NCBI GenBank assembly: GCA_002323775.1
Contig: DCPV01000108.1
Location: forward strand, 1 to 11,759
Length of the DNA stretch: 11,759 bases
Direction of reading: 5' to 3'
DNA from: Firmicutes bacterium UBA1535
GTDB lineage: Bacteria > Bacillota > Clostridia > Tissierellales > Sedimentibacteraceae
In this document: positions 1-5,916 of the stretch, in pieces
How the letters are laid out: each line of letters starts with the position of its first letter
Position numbering within the stretch: position 1 is the first letter of the stretch
Made by a program: the position numbers and the translations under genes
The notes under the pieces: generated by a model
Databases searched by the model: none
Told to the model about the DNA's origin: nothing
The model's input: the letters and a program-made list of their open reading frames with translations, nothing else

Positions 1-1
1 G

Positions 2-406
2 AAAAATGTGGACAAGGGCTCAGCTATTTCAAGACAATTGCAAAATTTAAAAATACCTGATGTAAACAAGAAAAGTCTTGCTTCTATAGGTATAAATATG
101 GAAAATAGCGGCAGATTATCTGTAGACGATAAAACTTTAGACAAGGCTCTAAACGAAAACATGTCACAAGTTGAAAATATACTTTCAAGCAGATATAGTG
201 CTTTTAACAGACTTGACAATAAAATAAACAGTGCATTGAAGGAATCATCAATAAATTTAATTGATTCTTCAATTTATGAGCAAGAAAGCTCATCAAATAA
301 TTCTCTGTTTGAAAGACTTAATATGTTTAGTATGTACAACAATAGAAGTGCATTTGGAATGATTAACCAAAGTGCAATAGGATTAATGTTAAATATATTC
401 GCATAA
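2..406 (+). CDS. FliD-like flagellar cap C-terminal fragment (partial, 5' end outside window)
   Basis: The reading frame is open to the left window edge, so the first possible start inside the window (GTG at 8) is probably not the true start. About 135 codons are visible. The segment LASIGINMENSGRLSVDD followed by TLDKALNENMSQVENIL matches the usual pattern near the C-terminus of flagellar hook-associated protein 2 (FliD): an SIGI motif, a short Gly turn, LSVDD, then a helix reading ALxxNxxxVxxIL. After this comes a Ser/Asn-rich region and a hydrophobic tail ending in IGLMLNIFA, which is not typical of FliD. It could be FliD, a FliD-like protein of unknown role, or a clostridial hypothetical protein sharing the helical hairpin. 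No other flagellar gene is in the window to support the call. It is followed by a hairpin terminator shared with the convergent gene. Confidence 0.5.
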   Translation, partial: KNVDKGSAISRQLQNLKIPDVNKKSLASIGINMENSGRLSVDDKTLDKALNENMSQVENILSSRYSAFNRLDNKINSALKESSINLIDSSIYEQESSSNNSLFERLNMFSMYNNRSAFGMINQSAIGLMLNIFA

Positions 407-445
407 AACTTAGCTTTTTTCAATTTTTATAGTCTCCTAAAAATA

Positions 446-493
446 GGGTGTCCTAAAAGTATAATTATAATGAAATTTACTTTTAGGACACCC
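446..493. terminator. Bidirectional hairpin terminator
   Basis: A perfect 15-bp inverted repeat (arms 446-460 and 479-493, extended by one A-T pair) encloses an AT-rich 16-nt loop. It lies between the convergent ends of the FliD-like gene and the iron-sulfur membrane gene. On the plus strand the stem is followed by a short T-rich run (494-504). On the minus strand the downstream run is weaker. Confidence 0.8.
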
Positions 494-506
494 CTTTTAT
501 TATTTA

Positions 507-1076
507 CTATTTAGCTTTAGCCTTGCAAATTAATTGAGTCATTGTTCCCATTGGGCAATATACGCACCATGTTCTTGGTTTGAAAAATATCATTGTTATG
601 AGTCCAAGAATTGTTGATGTAAGCATTATACTGTAAAATCCAAAGGAAAATTGTGCTATCCATGGATTAACTGCTCCATTATATGCAAATTGCCATGGAA
701 GATTAAACGACCAAAGTATTGTTACAAACTGACCTAGTGTTTTTACCTCTGCAAACACAAGGTATGTTTTAAATAACATATTTACAAACATAGTTAAAAA
801 GAAAATCAAAAATCCGTATCTAAACCAGTTATTTCTTATAAACGAAGGGCAAGTTTTATTCATTGATAATTTAAGCTTAGCTCCCAATAAATCAAATAGC
901 TGTCCCCTACCGCAATATTTGTTGCAATATGCCTTATTCCCTTTAATGATTGAAATTATAAGAGGTATAAAGAAGCATAATAGCCCTAGCCATGCAAATA
1001 AAATATTAAAAAGTCCTAATATAAGATACAATATGGAAGCTATCCACAAATAATCATACCATTTTTTATTTTTCAA
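507..1076 (-). CDS. Membrane protein with Fer4_5/NapH-like cysteine motifs
   Basis: 189 residues if translation starts at the TTG at 1076, which has GGGGGA six bases upstream (1083-1088) and overlaps the TGA stop of the upstream ferredoxin gene. The open frame extends further upstream, but that part runs through the ferredoxin coding region. Hydrophobic segments lie at roughly residues 10-44 (two helices), 85-105 and 140-165. Cysteine motifs stand next to the membrane: C51 and C55 in YCNKYCGRG, and C171 and C174 in WCVYCP. This layout resembles the polyferredoxin-type membrane proteins NapH, NosR and MauN (Fer4_5), which pass electrons between the membrane and a soluble partner. Here the soluble-domain clusters appear to be supplied by the separate small ferredoxin just upstream. 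The electron donor and acceptor cannot be told from the sequence. It is shorter than NapH and lacks its two C-terminal ferredoxin motifs. Confidence 0.75.
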   Translation of the reverse strand: MKNKKWYDYLWIASILYLILGLFNILFAWLGLLCFFIPLIISIIKGNKAYCNKYCGRGQLFDLLGAKLKLSMNKTCPSFIRNNWFRYGFLIFFLTMFVNMLFKTYLVFAEVKTLGQFVTILWSFNLPWQFAYNGAVNPWIAQFSFGFYSIMLTSTILGLITMIFFKPRTWCVYCPMGTMTQLICKAKAK

Positions 1077-1273
1077 GATATTTCCCCCATTCTTATTATT
1101 GATGCAGGACATGCTCTTTCGCATAATCCGCAGCCTATACACTTTTCATTATCCACAATAGCATAAATTCCATTTGGAATGGAAATAGCCCCTTTAGGGC
1201 ATACCTTTAAGCAACAACCACAAGCAACACATTTATTTTGTAAAATAATAGATTTCTTTCTTCTCCTACTCAC
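1073..1273 (-). CDS. Small 2[4Fe-4S] ferredoxin
   Basis: The chosen start is the GTG at 1273, preceded by AGGAGG (1278-1283). An upstream ATG at 1306 is in frame but has no ribosome binding site, and it would add 11 residues that overlap the Shine-Dalgarno sequence. The product is 66 residues with a basic N-terminus (MSRRRKK). It has two classic CxxCxxCxxxCP cluster motifs: C15, C18, C21, C25 with P26, and C45, C48, C51, C55 with P56. Each should hold a [4Fe-4S] cluster for low-potential electron transfer in the cytoplasm. The stop codon overlaps the TTG start of the membrane gene downstream, so the two are very likely translated together and work as a pair, the ferredoxin being the soluble arm. 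The basic N-terminus might help it dock on the membrane, which is inference. Confidence 0.85.
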   Translation of the reverse strand: MSRRRKKSIILQNKCVACGCCLKVCPKGAISIPNGIYAIVDNEKCIGCGLCERACPASIIRMGEIS

Positions 1274-1277
1274 AAAT

Positions 1278-1283
1278 CCTCCT
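1278..1283 (-). promoter_or_regulatory. Shine-Dalgarno that sets the ferredoxin start
   Basis: AGGAGG on the minus strand, four bases before the GTG at 1273. It decides for the GTG over the upstream ATG at 1306, which has no comparable site. Confidence 0.7.
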
Positions 1284-1329
1284 CTTAATATCATAATTTT
1301 AGCCATGCTTTATCATTTTAAACGAAATT

Positions 1330-1358
1330 AAAAAGCTCAGACAAAACTTGGGCTTTTT
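1330..1358 (+). terminator. Terminator-like hairpin readable on the plus strand
   Basis: Arms 1330-1340 and 1348-1358 pair along about 11 bp (with two G-U pairs) when read on the plus strand, followed by a T-run at 1354-1359. On the minus strand the wobble pairs become mismatches, so the hairpin is weaker there. It lies between the end of the sensor kinase gene and the start of the ferredoxin gene, both on the minus strand. It may still act as a weak minus-strand terminator after the kinase gene. Confidence 0.5.
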
Positions 1359-1401
1359 TATATTATGCTATATATGCTAATAAATTTCTGTAATTTAATC
1401 A

Positions 1402-1450
1402 CACAAATAAGTCTGTAGCAAGTATAAAATTTGCTACAGACTTATTTGTG
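1402..1450 (-). terminator. Perfect 20-bp hairpin after the sensor kinase gene
   Basis: Arms 1402-1421 and 1431-1450 are exact inverted repeats with a 9-nt loop, starting 11 nt after the kinase stop codon. The position suggests a transcription end or 3' stabilising structure of the two-component operon. On the minus strand the stem is followed by TGATTAAATT instead of a clear T-run, so an intrinsic terminator is not certain. Confidence 0.6.
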
Positions 1451-1461
1451 ATTGAATTCTT

Positions 1462-3189
1462 CTAATTTTTAATCGGAATAAATATTTCTATCCTTGTTCC
1501 TTTGCCTAGATTACTCTCTATGTTTATTGTTCCTTTAAAGCTAATTACTATGTGCTTCACTATGGCTAGACCTAGTCCTGTGCCACCCATTTGTCTGCTT
1601 CTTGATTTATCTACTCTATAAAATCTTTCAAATATCCTTGGCAAATCTTGTTCTGCAATTCCTATTCCTGTATCCTCTACTATTATATTGATGAATTTAT
1701 CTTGTTTAATAAGTTTTACATCTACTCTGCCATCTTTAATATTATATTTTATTGCATTGTCTATTAAATTAATTAGAAGCTGCTTAACTCTATTTCTGTC
1801 TAAAAATGCCTCTACATTATCATTACAAATATAATTTACTATAACATTATTGTTGCTTGAAATATTTTGCATTATATCTTTAACCTCATTAAGAACTTCA
1901 TTTAGGCTTATTTTAGATAAATTGCCGTCCATGCTTTCTATTTCAGATAGCATCAAGATATCATCTATTAATGTTTTTAGTCTATCTGCTTCAATGTCTA
2001 TTATATCCATAAATCTGTTTATTTTGCTTTGGTCTGTTATCTGATTACTTTTAATTGTTTCAACATATCCTTTTATGGAAGTCAACGGGGTCTTTAACTC
2101 GTGAGTTACATTAGCTACGAAGCTCTTTCGCATTTCTTCAAGCTTTATAGCCTCACTGATGTCCTCCATGAGCAATACTGCCCCATATTTTTGTTCATTG
2201 TTTTTCTTTTCGTCGTATGGCAGCACATTTATGAAGAACTTTAGTGTTTTATTGTTATAATTTACAATAATAAATTCATTTTTTTTGTTTTCAAAATAAT
2301 CCTTTATGAACTTGTTTATCTCATAGTTTCTTATGACATTAATTATTGCTTTATTTTTTAATTCTTCATCATGAATATCCAAAATATTTTTACAACGCTT
2401 ATTTATAAATATAATTTCCTTGTTATAATTTAGTGCTATAACTCCACTGCCGATATTGGATAATATTGAATTTAAAAATAAATTTGTATTTTCTAATTCA
2501 TTTATGCTTTCATTCAATTTTTTTGTCATCATATTAAAATTTTCATACAGATTTCCAATTTCATCTTTTGAGTTGTAGTATAATTTTTTAGGAATTATAT
2601 CATTCGCTATTTGTACGGTCGCATTTGATAATTCTATAAGAGGTCTAGTGAAATAGCTTACAAACTTTAGAATTAATAATATTGCTATGATTATTCCTAC
2701 AAATATTATTATTAATAGATTAGTTATTATGTCACTAGCGTGCTGTCCTAAAATGTCTAATGGTACTGACAGCCTCAATACATATCCATCATTATTTGGT
2801 ATAAGAGTAGCTGCATACAAAAAGTTTTTTCTTATGCTATTGCTAAATCTTATATCAGTTCCAACAAAGCCTTCCTTTGCTCTTATAACTTCGCTTCTTT
2901 TCAAATGATTTTGCATAAGCCCGACACTCTCATCAGTTTCAAAAACAACCTCCCCCTGCTTATCGATTACTGTTGCTCTTATTCCGTTCTTTTTGAACAA
3001 TGAAACGAATTTATCAATATCTTTATAATCATACTCCAAAGATAGAGCTACTGATTGAACTAAGGTTGTTAGTTCTCCTGTTTTTTCCTTCTCATAATCT
3101 TTTTTAACAGCGCTTATATTTACTGCTGTTATGATAAAATTTATGATTAAAATGATTGACGCTATTGAAATGATTAATTTCTTTTTCAT
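1462..3189 (-). CDS. PhoR/PnpS-type membrane sensor histidine kinase
   Basis: 575 residues. Order of parts: transmembrane helix at about 5-27, an extracellular sensor region at about 28-154 resembling the single Cache-like domain of PhoR proteins, a second helix at about 155-178, a HAMP linker at about 179-230, a PAS-like domain at about 235-345, HisKA with the phosphorylated His363 in FVANVTHELKTPL, and a HATPase domain. The HATPase shows the N-box (LLINLIDNAIKYN, from 471), the G1 box (VEDTGIGI, from 504, with D506), the F-box (IFERFYR) and the G2 box GGTGLGL (535-541). All catalytic motifs are intact. It would autophosphorylate and pass phosphate to the response regulator, whose stop codon overlaps its start (ATGA). 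The ribosome binding site is poor, so translation is probably coupled. The architecture matches PhoR/PnpS/WalK-like kinases, but no phosphate genes are nearby and the signal is unknown. Confidence 0.9.
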   Translation of the reverse strand: MKKKLIISIASIILIINFIITAVNISAVKKDYEKEKTGELTTLVQSVALSLEYDYKDIDKFVSLFKKNGIRATVIDKQGEVVFETDESVGLMQNHLKRSEVIRAKEGFVGTDIRFSNSIRKNFLYAATLIPNNDGYVLRLSVPLDILGQHASDIITNLLIIIFVGIIIAILLILKFVSYFTRPLIELSNATVQIANDIIPKKLYYNSKDEIGNLYENFNMMTKKLNESINELENTNLFLNSILSNIGSGVIALNYNKEIIFINKRCKNILDIHDEELKNKAIINVIRNYEINKFIKDYFENKKNEFIIVNYNNKTLKFFINVLPYDEKKNNEQKYGAVLLMEDISEAIKLEEMRKSFVANVTHELKTPLTSIKGYVETIKSNQITDQSKINRFMDIIDIEADRLKTLIDDILMLSEIESMDGNLSKISLNEVLNEVKDIMQNISSNNNVIVNYICNDNVEAFLDRNRVKQLLINLIDNAIKYNIKDGRVDVKLIKQDKFINIIVEDTGIGIAEQDLPRIFERFYRVDKSRSRQMGGTGLGLAIVKHIVISFKGTINIESNLGKGTRIEIFIPIKN

Positions 3190-3872
3190 CTTATCTTATA
3201 ACCAATCCCTCTTATTGTTTCTATATAGTCATATTCCTTGTCAAAATCCTCTATTTTCTTTCTTAGATGTCTGATATGCACATCAATTGTTCTTGAATCT
3301 CCGAAGTATTCGTATCCCCACACTTTGTCAAGTAAATCATCTCTTTTAACTACCTTACCTTGATTTTGACATAGAATTAGAAGTATTTCAAACTCTTTTA
3401 ATGTTAATTCAATTTCATTTCCATTTACCTTAACACTATGGCTTGCTGTATCGATTATTAAATTATTTATGTTTATATTTTCTTTATTAGAGCTTTCTGT
3501 TTTTTGTACACGCCTTAATAGAACATTTACCCTCGCTATAAGCTCCTTTATGCCAAATGGTTTTGTTAAATAGTCATCAGCGCCTGTTTCAAGACCTAGG
3601 ACCTTATCGCTCTCACTGCTTTTAGCTGTAAGCATCAAAATAGGAACATCCTTATATTTATTATCTTTTTTTAATATTTTTAAAACTCCAAAGCCATCAA
3701 CGTAAGGAAGCATAACATCTAAAATAATCAAGTCATACTCCGTGGATTTTGCTTTTTCAATAGCCTGCTTGCCATCCCCAGCGATTTCAACTAAATAATC
3801 ATTTAATTCTAAATTAAACTGAATTAGCTCCGTTATATGCGGTTCATCATCAACTACTAATATTTTTATCAA
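3186..3872 (-). CDS. OmpR/PhoB-family response regulator
   Basis: 228 residues, the usual length for this family. The start is TTG at 3872, with AGGAG placed about eight bases upstream. The N-terminal receiver domain (1 to about 120) keeps the acidic pocket D8-D9, the phosphate-accepting D52 in LIILDVMLP, T82 and K104 in LTKPF. The C-terminal winged-helix DNA-binding domain (about 130-228) shows LTLKEFEILLIL, the recognition region TIDVHIRHLRKKI and the terminal wing YIETIRGIGYKIR. It is a transcription factor activated by the kinase downstream, with which it shares a 4-bp start/stop overlap. The closest characterised type is PhoB/PhoP/PnpR, but the regulon cannot be inferred because neighbouring genes on both sides belong to other units closed by terminators. 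Confidence 0.92.
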   Translation of the reverse strand: MIKILVVDDEPHITELIQFNLELNDYLVEIAGDGKQAIEKAKSTEYDLIILDVMLPYVDGFGVLKILKKDNKYKDVPILMLTAKSSESDKVLGLETGADDYLTKPFGIKELIARVNVLLRRVQKTESSNKENININNLIIDTASHSVKVNGNEIELTLKEFEILLILCQNQGKVVKRDDLLDKVWGYEYFGDSRTIDVHIRHLRKKIEDFDKEYDYIETIRGIGYKIR

Positions 3873-3911
3873 TTTTAAGCTCCTTTTGTAAAATTTTTAT
3901 CCTTAAAAATA

Positions 3912-3942
3912 ATTATACACTATTTTTAATCTTTTGTGTAAA
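3912..3942 (-). promoter_or_regulatory. Candidate promoter of the two-component operon
   Basis: On the minus strand, TATAAT (3917-3912) lies 40 bases before the TTG start of the response regulator. TTTACA (3942-3937) is a possible -35 box, with a 19-nt spacer that is longer than ideal. The -10 box is convincing and the -35 box is weak. Confidence 0.4.
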
Positions 3943-3958
3943 AAATATGTAGGTAAAT

Positions 3959-4019
3959 AAAAAAAGCGAAACAAGTTTCGCTCTATAGGCAAGACACTTG
4001 AAATTTGCCGTGTCTTGCC
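3959..4019 (-). terminator. Double-hairpin terminator of the transporter gene
   Basis: On the minus strand, a 10-bp stem (arms 4019-4010 and 3997-3988) is followed six bases later by an 8-bp stem (arms 3982-3975 and 3972-3965) running directly into a T-run. The second hairpin with its T-run is a standard intrinsic terminator, 62 bases after the transporter stop. The arrangement resembles the end of citG at 10310-10373. Confidence 0.85.
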
Positions 4020-4043
4020 ATGTATTACTCTTATATTATTTGT

Positions 4044-5558
4044 TTACTTGAATAATGGTACTGCATTAGTTAAAGCAGCCATAATTATAAATATTAAGAA
4101 AATTCCAATTGCCCATTTTGCAGATTCTTTTTGCCATTCTCCCATATCTAACTCTGTACGTTGTAAAAGCAGATAGATGAATGCTACCAGAGGACTTAAT
4201 AAGTGGAATGCTTGACCTAACAGAGAAGCTATTCCAAGCTCTAATGCTGTAAATCCATACTGTGCTCCAGTTTGACTTAAAACCGGAAGAACACCGTAGT
4301 AGAATGCGTCGTTTGATAAGAAGAATGTTCCGGGAGCTGATAATATAGCAGTTAATAATCCCCAGAAGCGTCCAAAAGATGCTGGTATAATGCTTGTTAA
4401 ACTTAATGCCAAAGCGTCTGACATTCCTGAATTAGTAAATAGACCCATAAATATTCCTGCACCTAAAACCAATATAACAACTTGAACTGCATCTCCTGCA
4501 TTATCTTGAATTCTTTCTTTTTGTTCTTTTAATGTTCTATAGTTTATGATAAGAGCCAATGCTGTTCCTACAAGGAATAAAAATACAGACGGTAATGTGT
4601 TCATAACTAGCATAACTATTATTCCTATTGTCATTATAGCATTTATCCAAACTAATTTAGGTCTCTTTAAAGCTAGAGCTTCTTCATCTTTAACAGTAGT
4701 AAGACGCTCTATATCTGCTTTTGATAATTGTTTTATACCAAGTCTCTTTCTTTCTTGAAGTCCCAAGAAATAAGCTACTCCTATCATATAGATAGTTGAA
4801 ACTATCATACCTGGTACTAAGCCTTTTAATATTTCTGACTCGCCTATACCTAAAACTGATATAACTCTTGCAGTAGGTCCTCCCCAAGGAAGTAAATTCA
4901 TGATGGTGTTCATCAAAATTAATATAACGCCTAAATTCATTATCTTCATTCCAAGCTCCTTATAAATTGGAAGGAAGGCTGTACAAACAATTAATGTTGT
5001 GGTTGTTCCATCTCCGTTTAATGATACCGCCGCAGATACTATAGCTGTTGAAATTAAAACCTTTACAGGATCTCCTTTTGCGAATTGAATCATCGTTTTA
5101 GTTACCGGATCAAATAATCCTGCATTTAACATTATTGCAAAATACATAATTGCGAATAGTAACATTACTGCGGTTACTGATACTTTTTTTATTCCATCAA
5201 CAGACCAGTCACCTATGATTGAGATTTGCTCCCAAAGTGTTGCTTTTTCATTACCTTTTGTTGCTTTTAATGCTTCAAGCTTTTTCTCTCCACTTTCAAC
5301 CTTTTGTTCAAACTCTAGTGCTGCTTCTTCGAAACCCCTATCTCTTTGCTCCTGTGCACTTTTCATATTATTCTTAATTGCTGTTTCAGTGCTTGTAATC
5401 TTAGCCTTTGTCACTTGTACCGGATAGAAGTTAAGGAATGCTCCTATAACTACGAAAACTAGAGGTACAAGTATTAGTGCTGAAAAAGGACTAAGTTTTT
5501 TCCACATGATAAGAATCATGAATACTATAATCATTAACCACGATAAAATTGCTAACAT
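4044..5558 (-). CDS. CitMHS-family citrate-metal transporter
   Basis: 504 residues, with start ATG at 5558 and GGAGGAG nine bases upstream. Many hydrophobic helices cover the protein. Family marks seen: N-terminal MLAILSWLMIIVFMILIMWKK, the conserved SLNGDGTTTTLI (179-190), LPWGGPTARV (223-232), SNDAFYYG (415-422) and GQAFHLLSPLVA (448-459). These match CitM and CitH of Bacillus, which import citrate complexed with a divalent metal together with protons. The Bacillus proteins are about 430 residues. The extra length here is mostly a charged, helix-rich stretch at about residues 46-118 between the second and third membrane helices. The gene is divergent from citC and should feed citrate to the lyase. 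The metal preference cannot be read from the sequence, and other di- or tricarboxylates remain possible. Confidence 0.88.
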   Translation of the reverse strand: MLAILSWLMIIVFMILIMWKKLSPFSALILVPLVFVVIGAFLNFYPVQVTKAKITSTETAIKNNMKSAQEQRDRGFEEAALEFEQKVESGEKKLEALKATKGNEKATLWEQISIIGDWSVDGIKKVSVTAVMLLFAIMYFAIMLNAGLFDPVTKTMIQFAKGDPVKVLISTAIVSAAVSLNGDGTTTTLIVCTAFLPIYKELGMKIMNLGVILILMNTIMNLLPWGGPTARVISVLGIGESEILKGLVPGMIVSTIYMIGVAYFLGLQERKRLGIKQLSKADIERLTTVKDEEALALKRPKLVWINAIMTIGIIVMLVMNTLPSVFLFLVGTALALIINYRTLKEQKERIQDNAGDAVQVVILVLGAGIFMGLFTNSGMSDALALSLTSIIPASFGRFWGLLTAILSAPGTFFLSNDAFYYGVLPVLSQTGAQYGFTALELGIASLLGQAFHLLSPLVAFIYLLLQRTELDMGEWQKESAKWAIGIFLIFIIMAALTNAVPLFK

Positions 5559-5701
5559 ATAATTTCTCCTCCATTTTTAATAAATTTAGCTAATTATATA
5601 ACTGAAAAACGTTTTTTACAACCGTTTTCGGATAAAAACACATTTAAAATGCAATCGTGAAATACATTTTACAGCAGCATGGAAAACGATGTATTTATGC
5701 T

Positions 5702-5731
5702 TTTATATTAAAAACCAATAAAAAAGAACAA
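5702..5731 (-). promoter_or_regulatory. Candidate promoter of the transporter gene
   Basis: On the minus strand, TTGTTC (5731-5726) and TATAAA (5707-5702) are separated by 18 nt. This would give a leader of roughly 135 nt before the ATG. An alternative -10 (TATAGC at 5749-5744) sits inside the inverted motif, but it has no recognisable -35. Confidence 0.35.
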
Positions 5732-5810
5732 TCTAAGCTTACTGCTATACTCTAAATCTCAATTTTATAAAAAAACACTAAAAAAACACAAATTAGTTTG
5801 ATATTTGGAG

Positions 5811-5816
5811 TATAAT
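5811..5816 (+). promoter_or_regulatory. Candidate -10 box of the cit operon
   Basis: TATAAT, about 100 bases before citC. The hexamer 17 bases upstream (ACAAAT) is a poor -35 box, which fits a promoter needing an activator. It overlaps the right arm of the inverted motif ATTTGGAGTATA. Confidence 0.4.
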
Positions 5817-5916
5817 ATAAGTAATAATTTTACCGTTATGGTGCACAGATAATTATAATCTATCCAAAATATATATAACTAGATTTTTAAATTATATACT
5901 CCACGGAGGATATCAA

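Larger units (their letters stand above)
5559..5916. promoter_or_regulatory. Divergent control region between transporter and citC
   Basis: 358 bp without a gene. It holds a palindrome AAAAACGTTTTT (5605-5616), an inverted repeat AAATACAT/ATGTATTT (5660-5667 and 5689-5696), and candidate promoters in both directions. Two 10-bp A-tract direct repeats (AAAAAAACAC at 5769-5778 and 5780-5789) are spaced 11 bp apart. A 12-bp inverted motif lies at 5746-5757 and 5803-5814 (11 of 12 positions match). This is where a citrate-responsive activator such as the GntR/FCD protein encoded at the right end would be expected to bind. No match to the CcpA cre consensus was convincing. I saw no small open frame with a ribosome binding site. 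Confidence 0.6.

Noticed and set aside
1077..1142. The membrane iron-sulfur gene starting at the ATG at 1142.
   Set aside because: The extra 22 codons lie inside the ferredoxin coding region with no hydrophobic or motif content, while the TTG at 1076 has GGGGGA at proper distance.
1462..3872. The two-component system as the citrate sensor of the cit genes, as CitA/CitB are in Klebsiella.
   Set aside because: CitA/CitB-type systems have a DcuS/CitA-type kinase and a CitB-type regulator. This pair has HAMP, PAS and HisKA parts and an OmpR-type winged helix, like PhoR/PhoB. It is also separated from the transporter by a terminator.
5604..5617. A CcpA (cre) site around AAAAACGTTTTT.
   Set aside because: With CG placed at the consensus centre, the flanking TG and CA of the cre consensus are absent. 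The nearby GGAAAACGAT is also out of register by one base.
5845..5865. A palindromic operator around AGATAATTATAATCT.
   Set aside because: Only the outer four bases of each side pair, and the AT-rich centre is what chance would give in this base composition.
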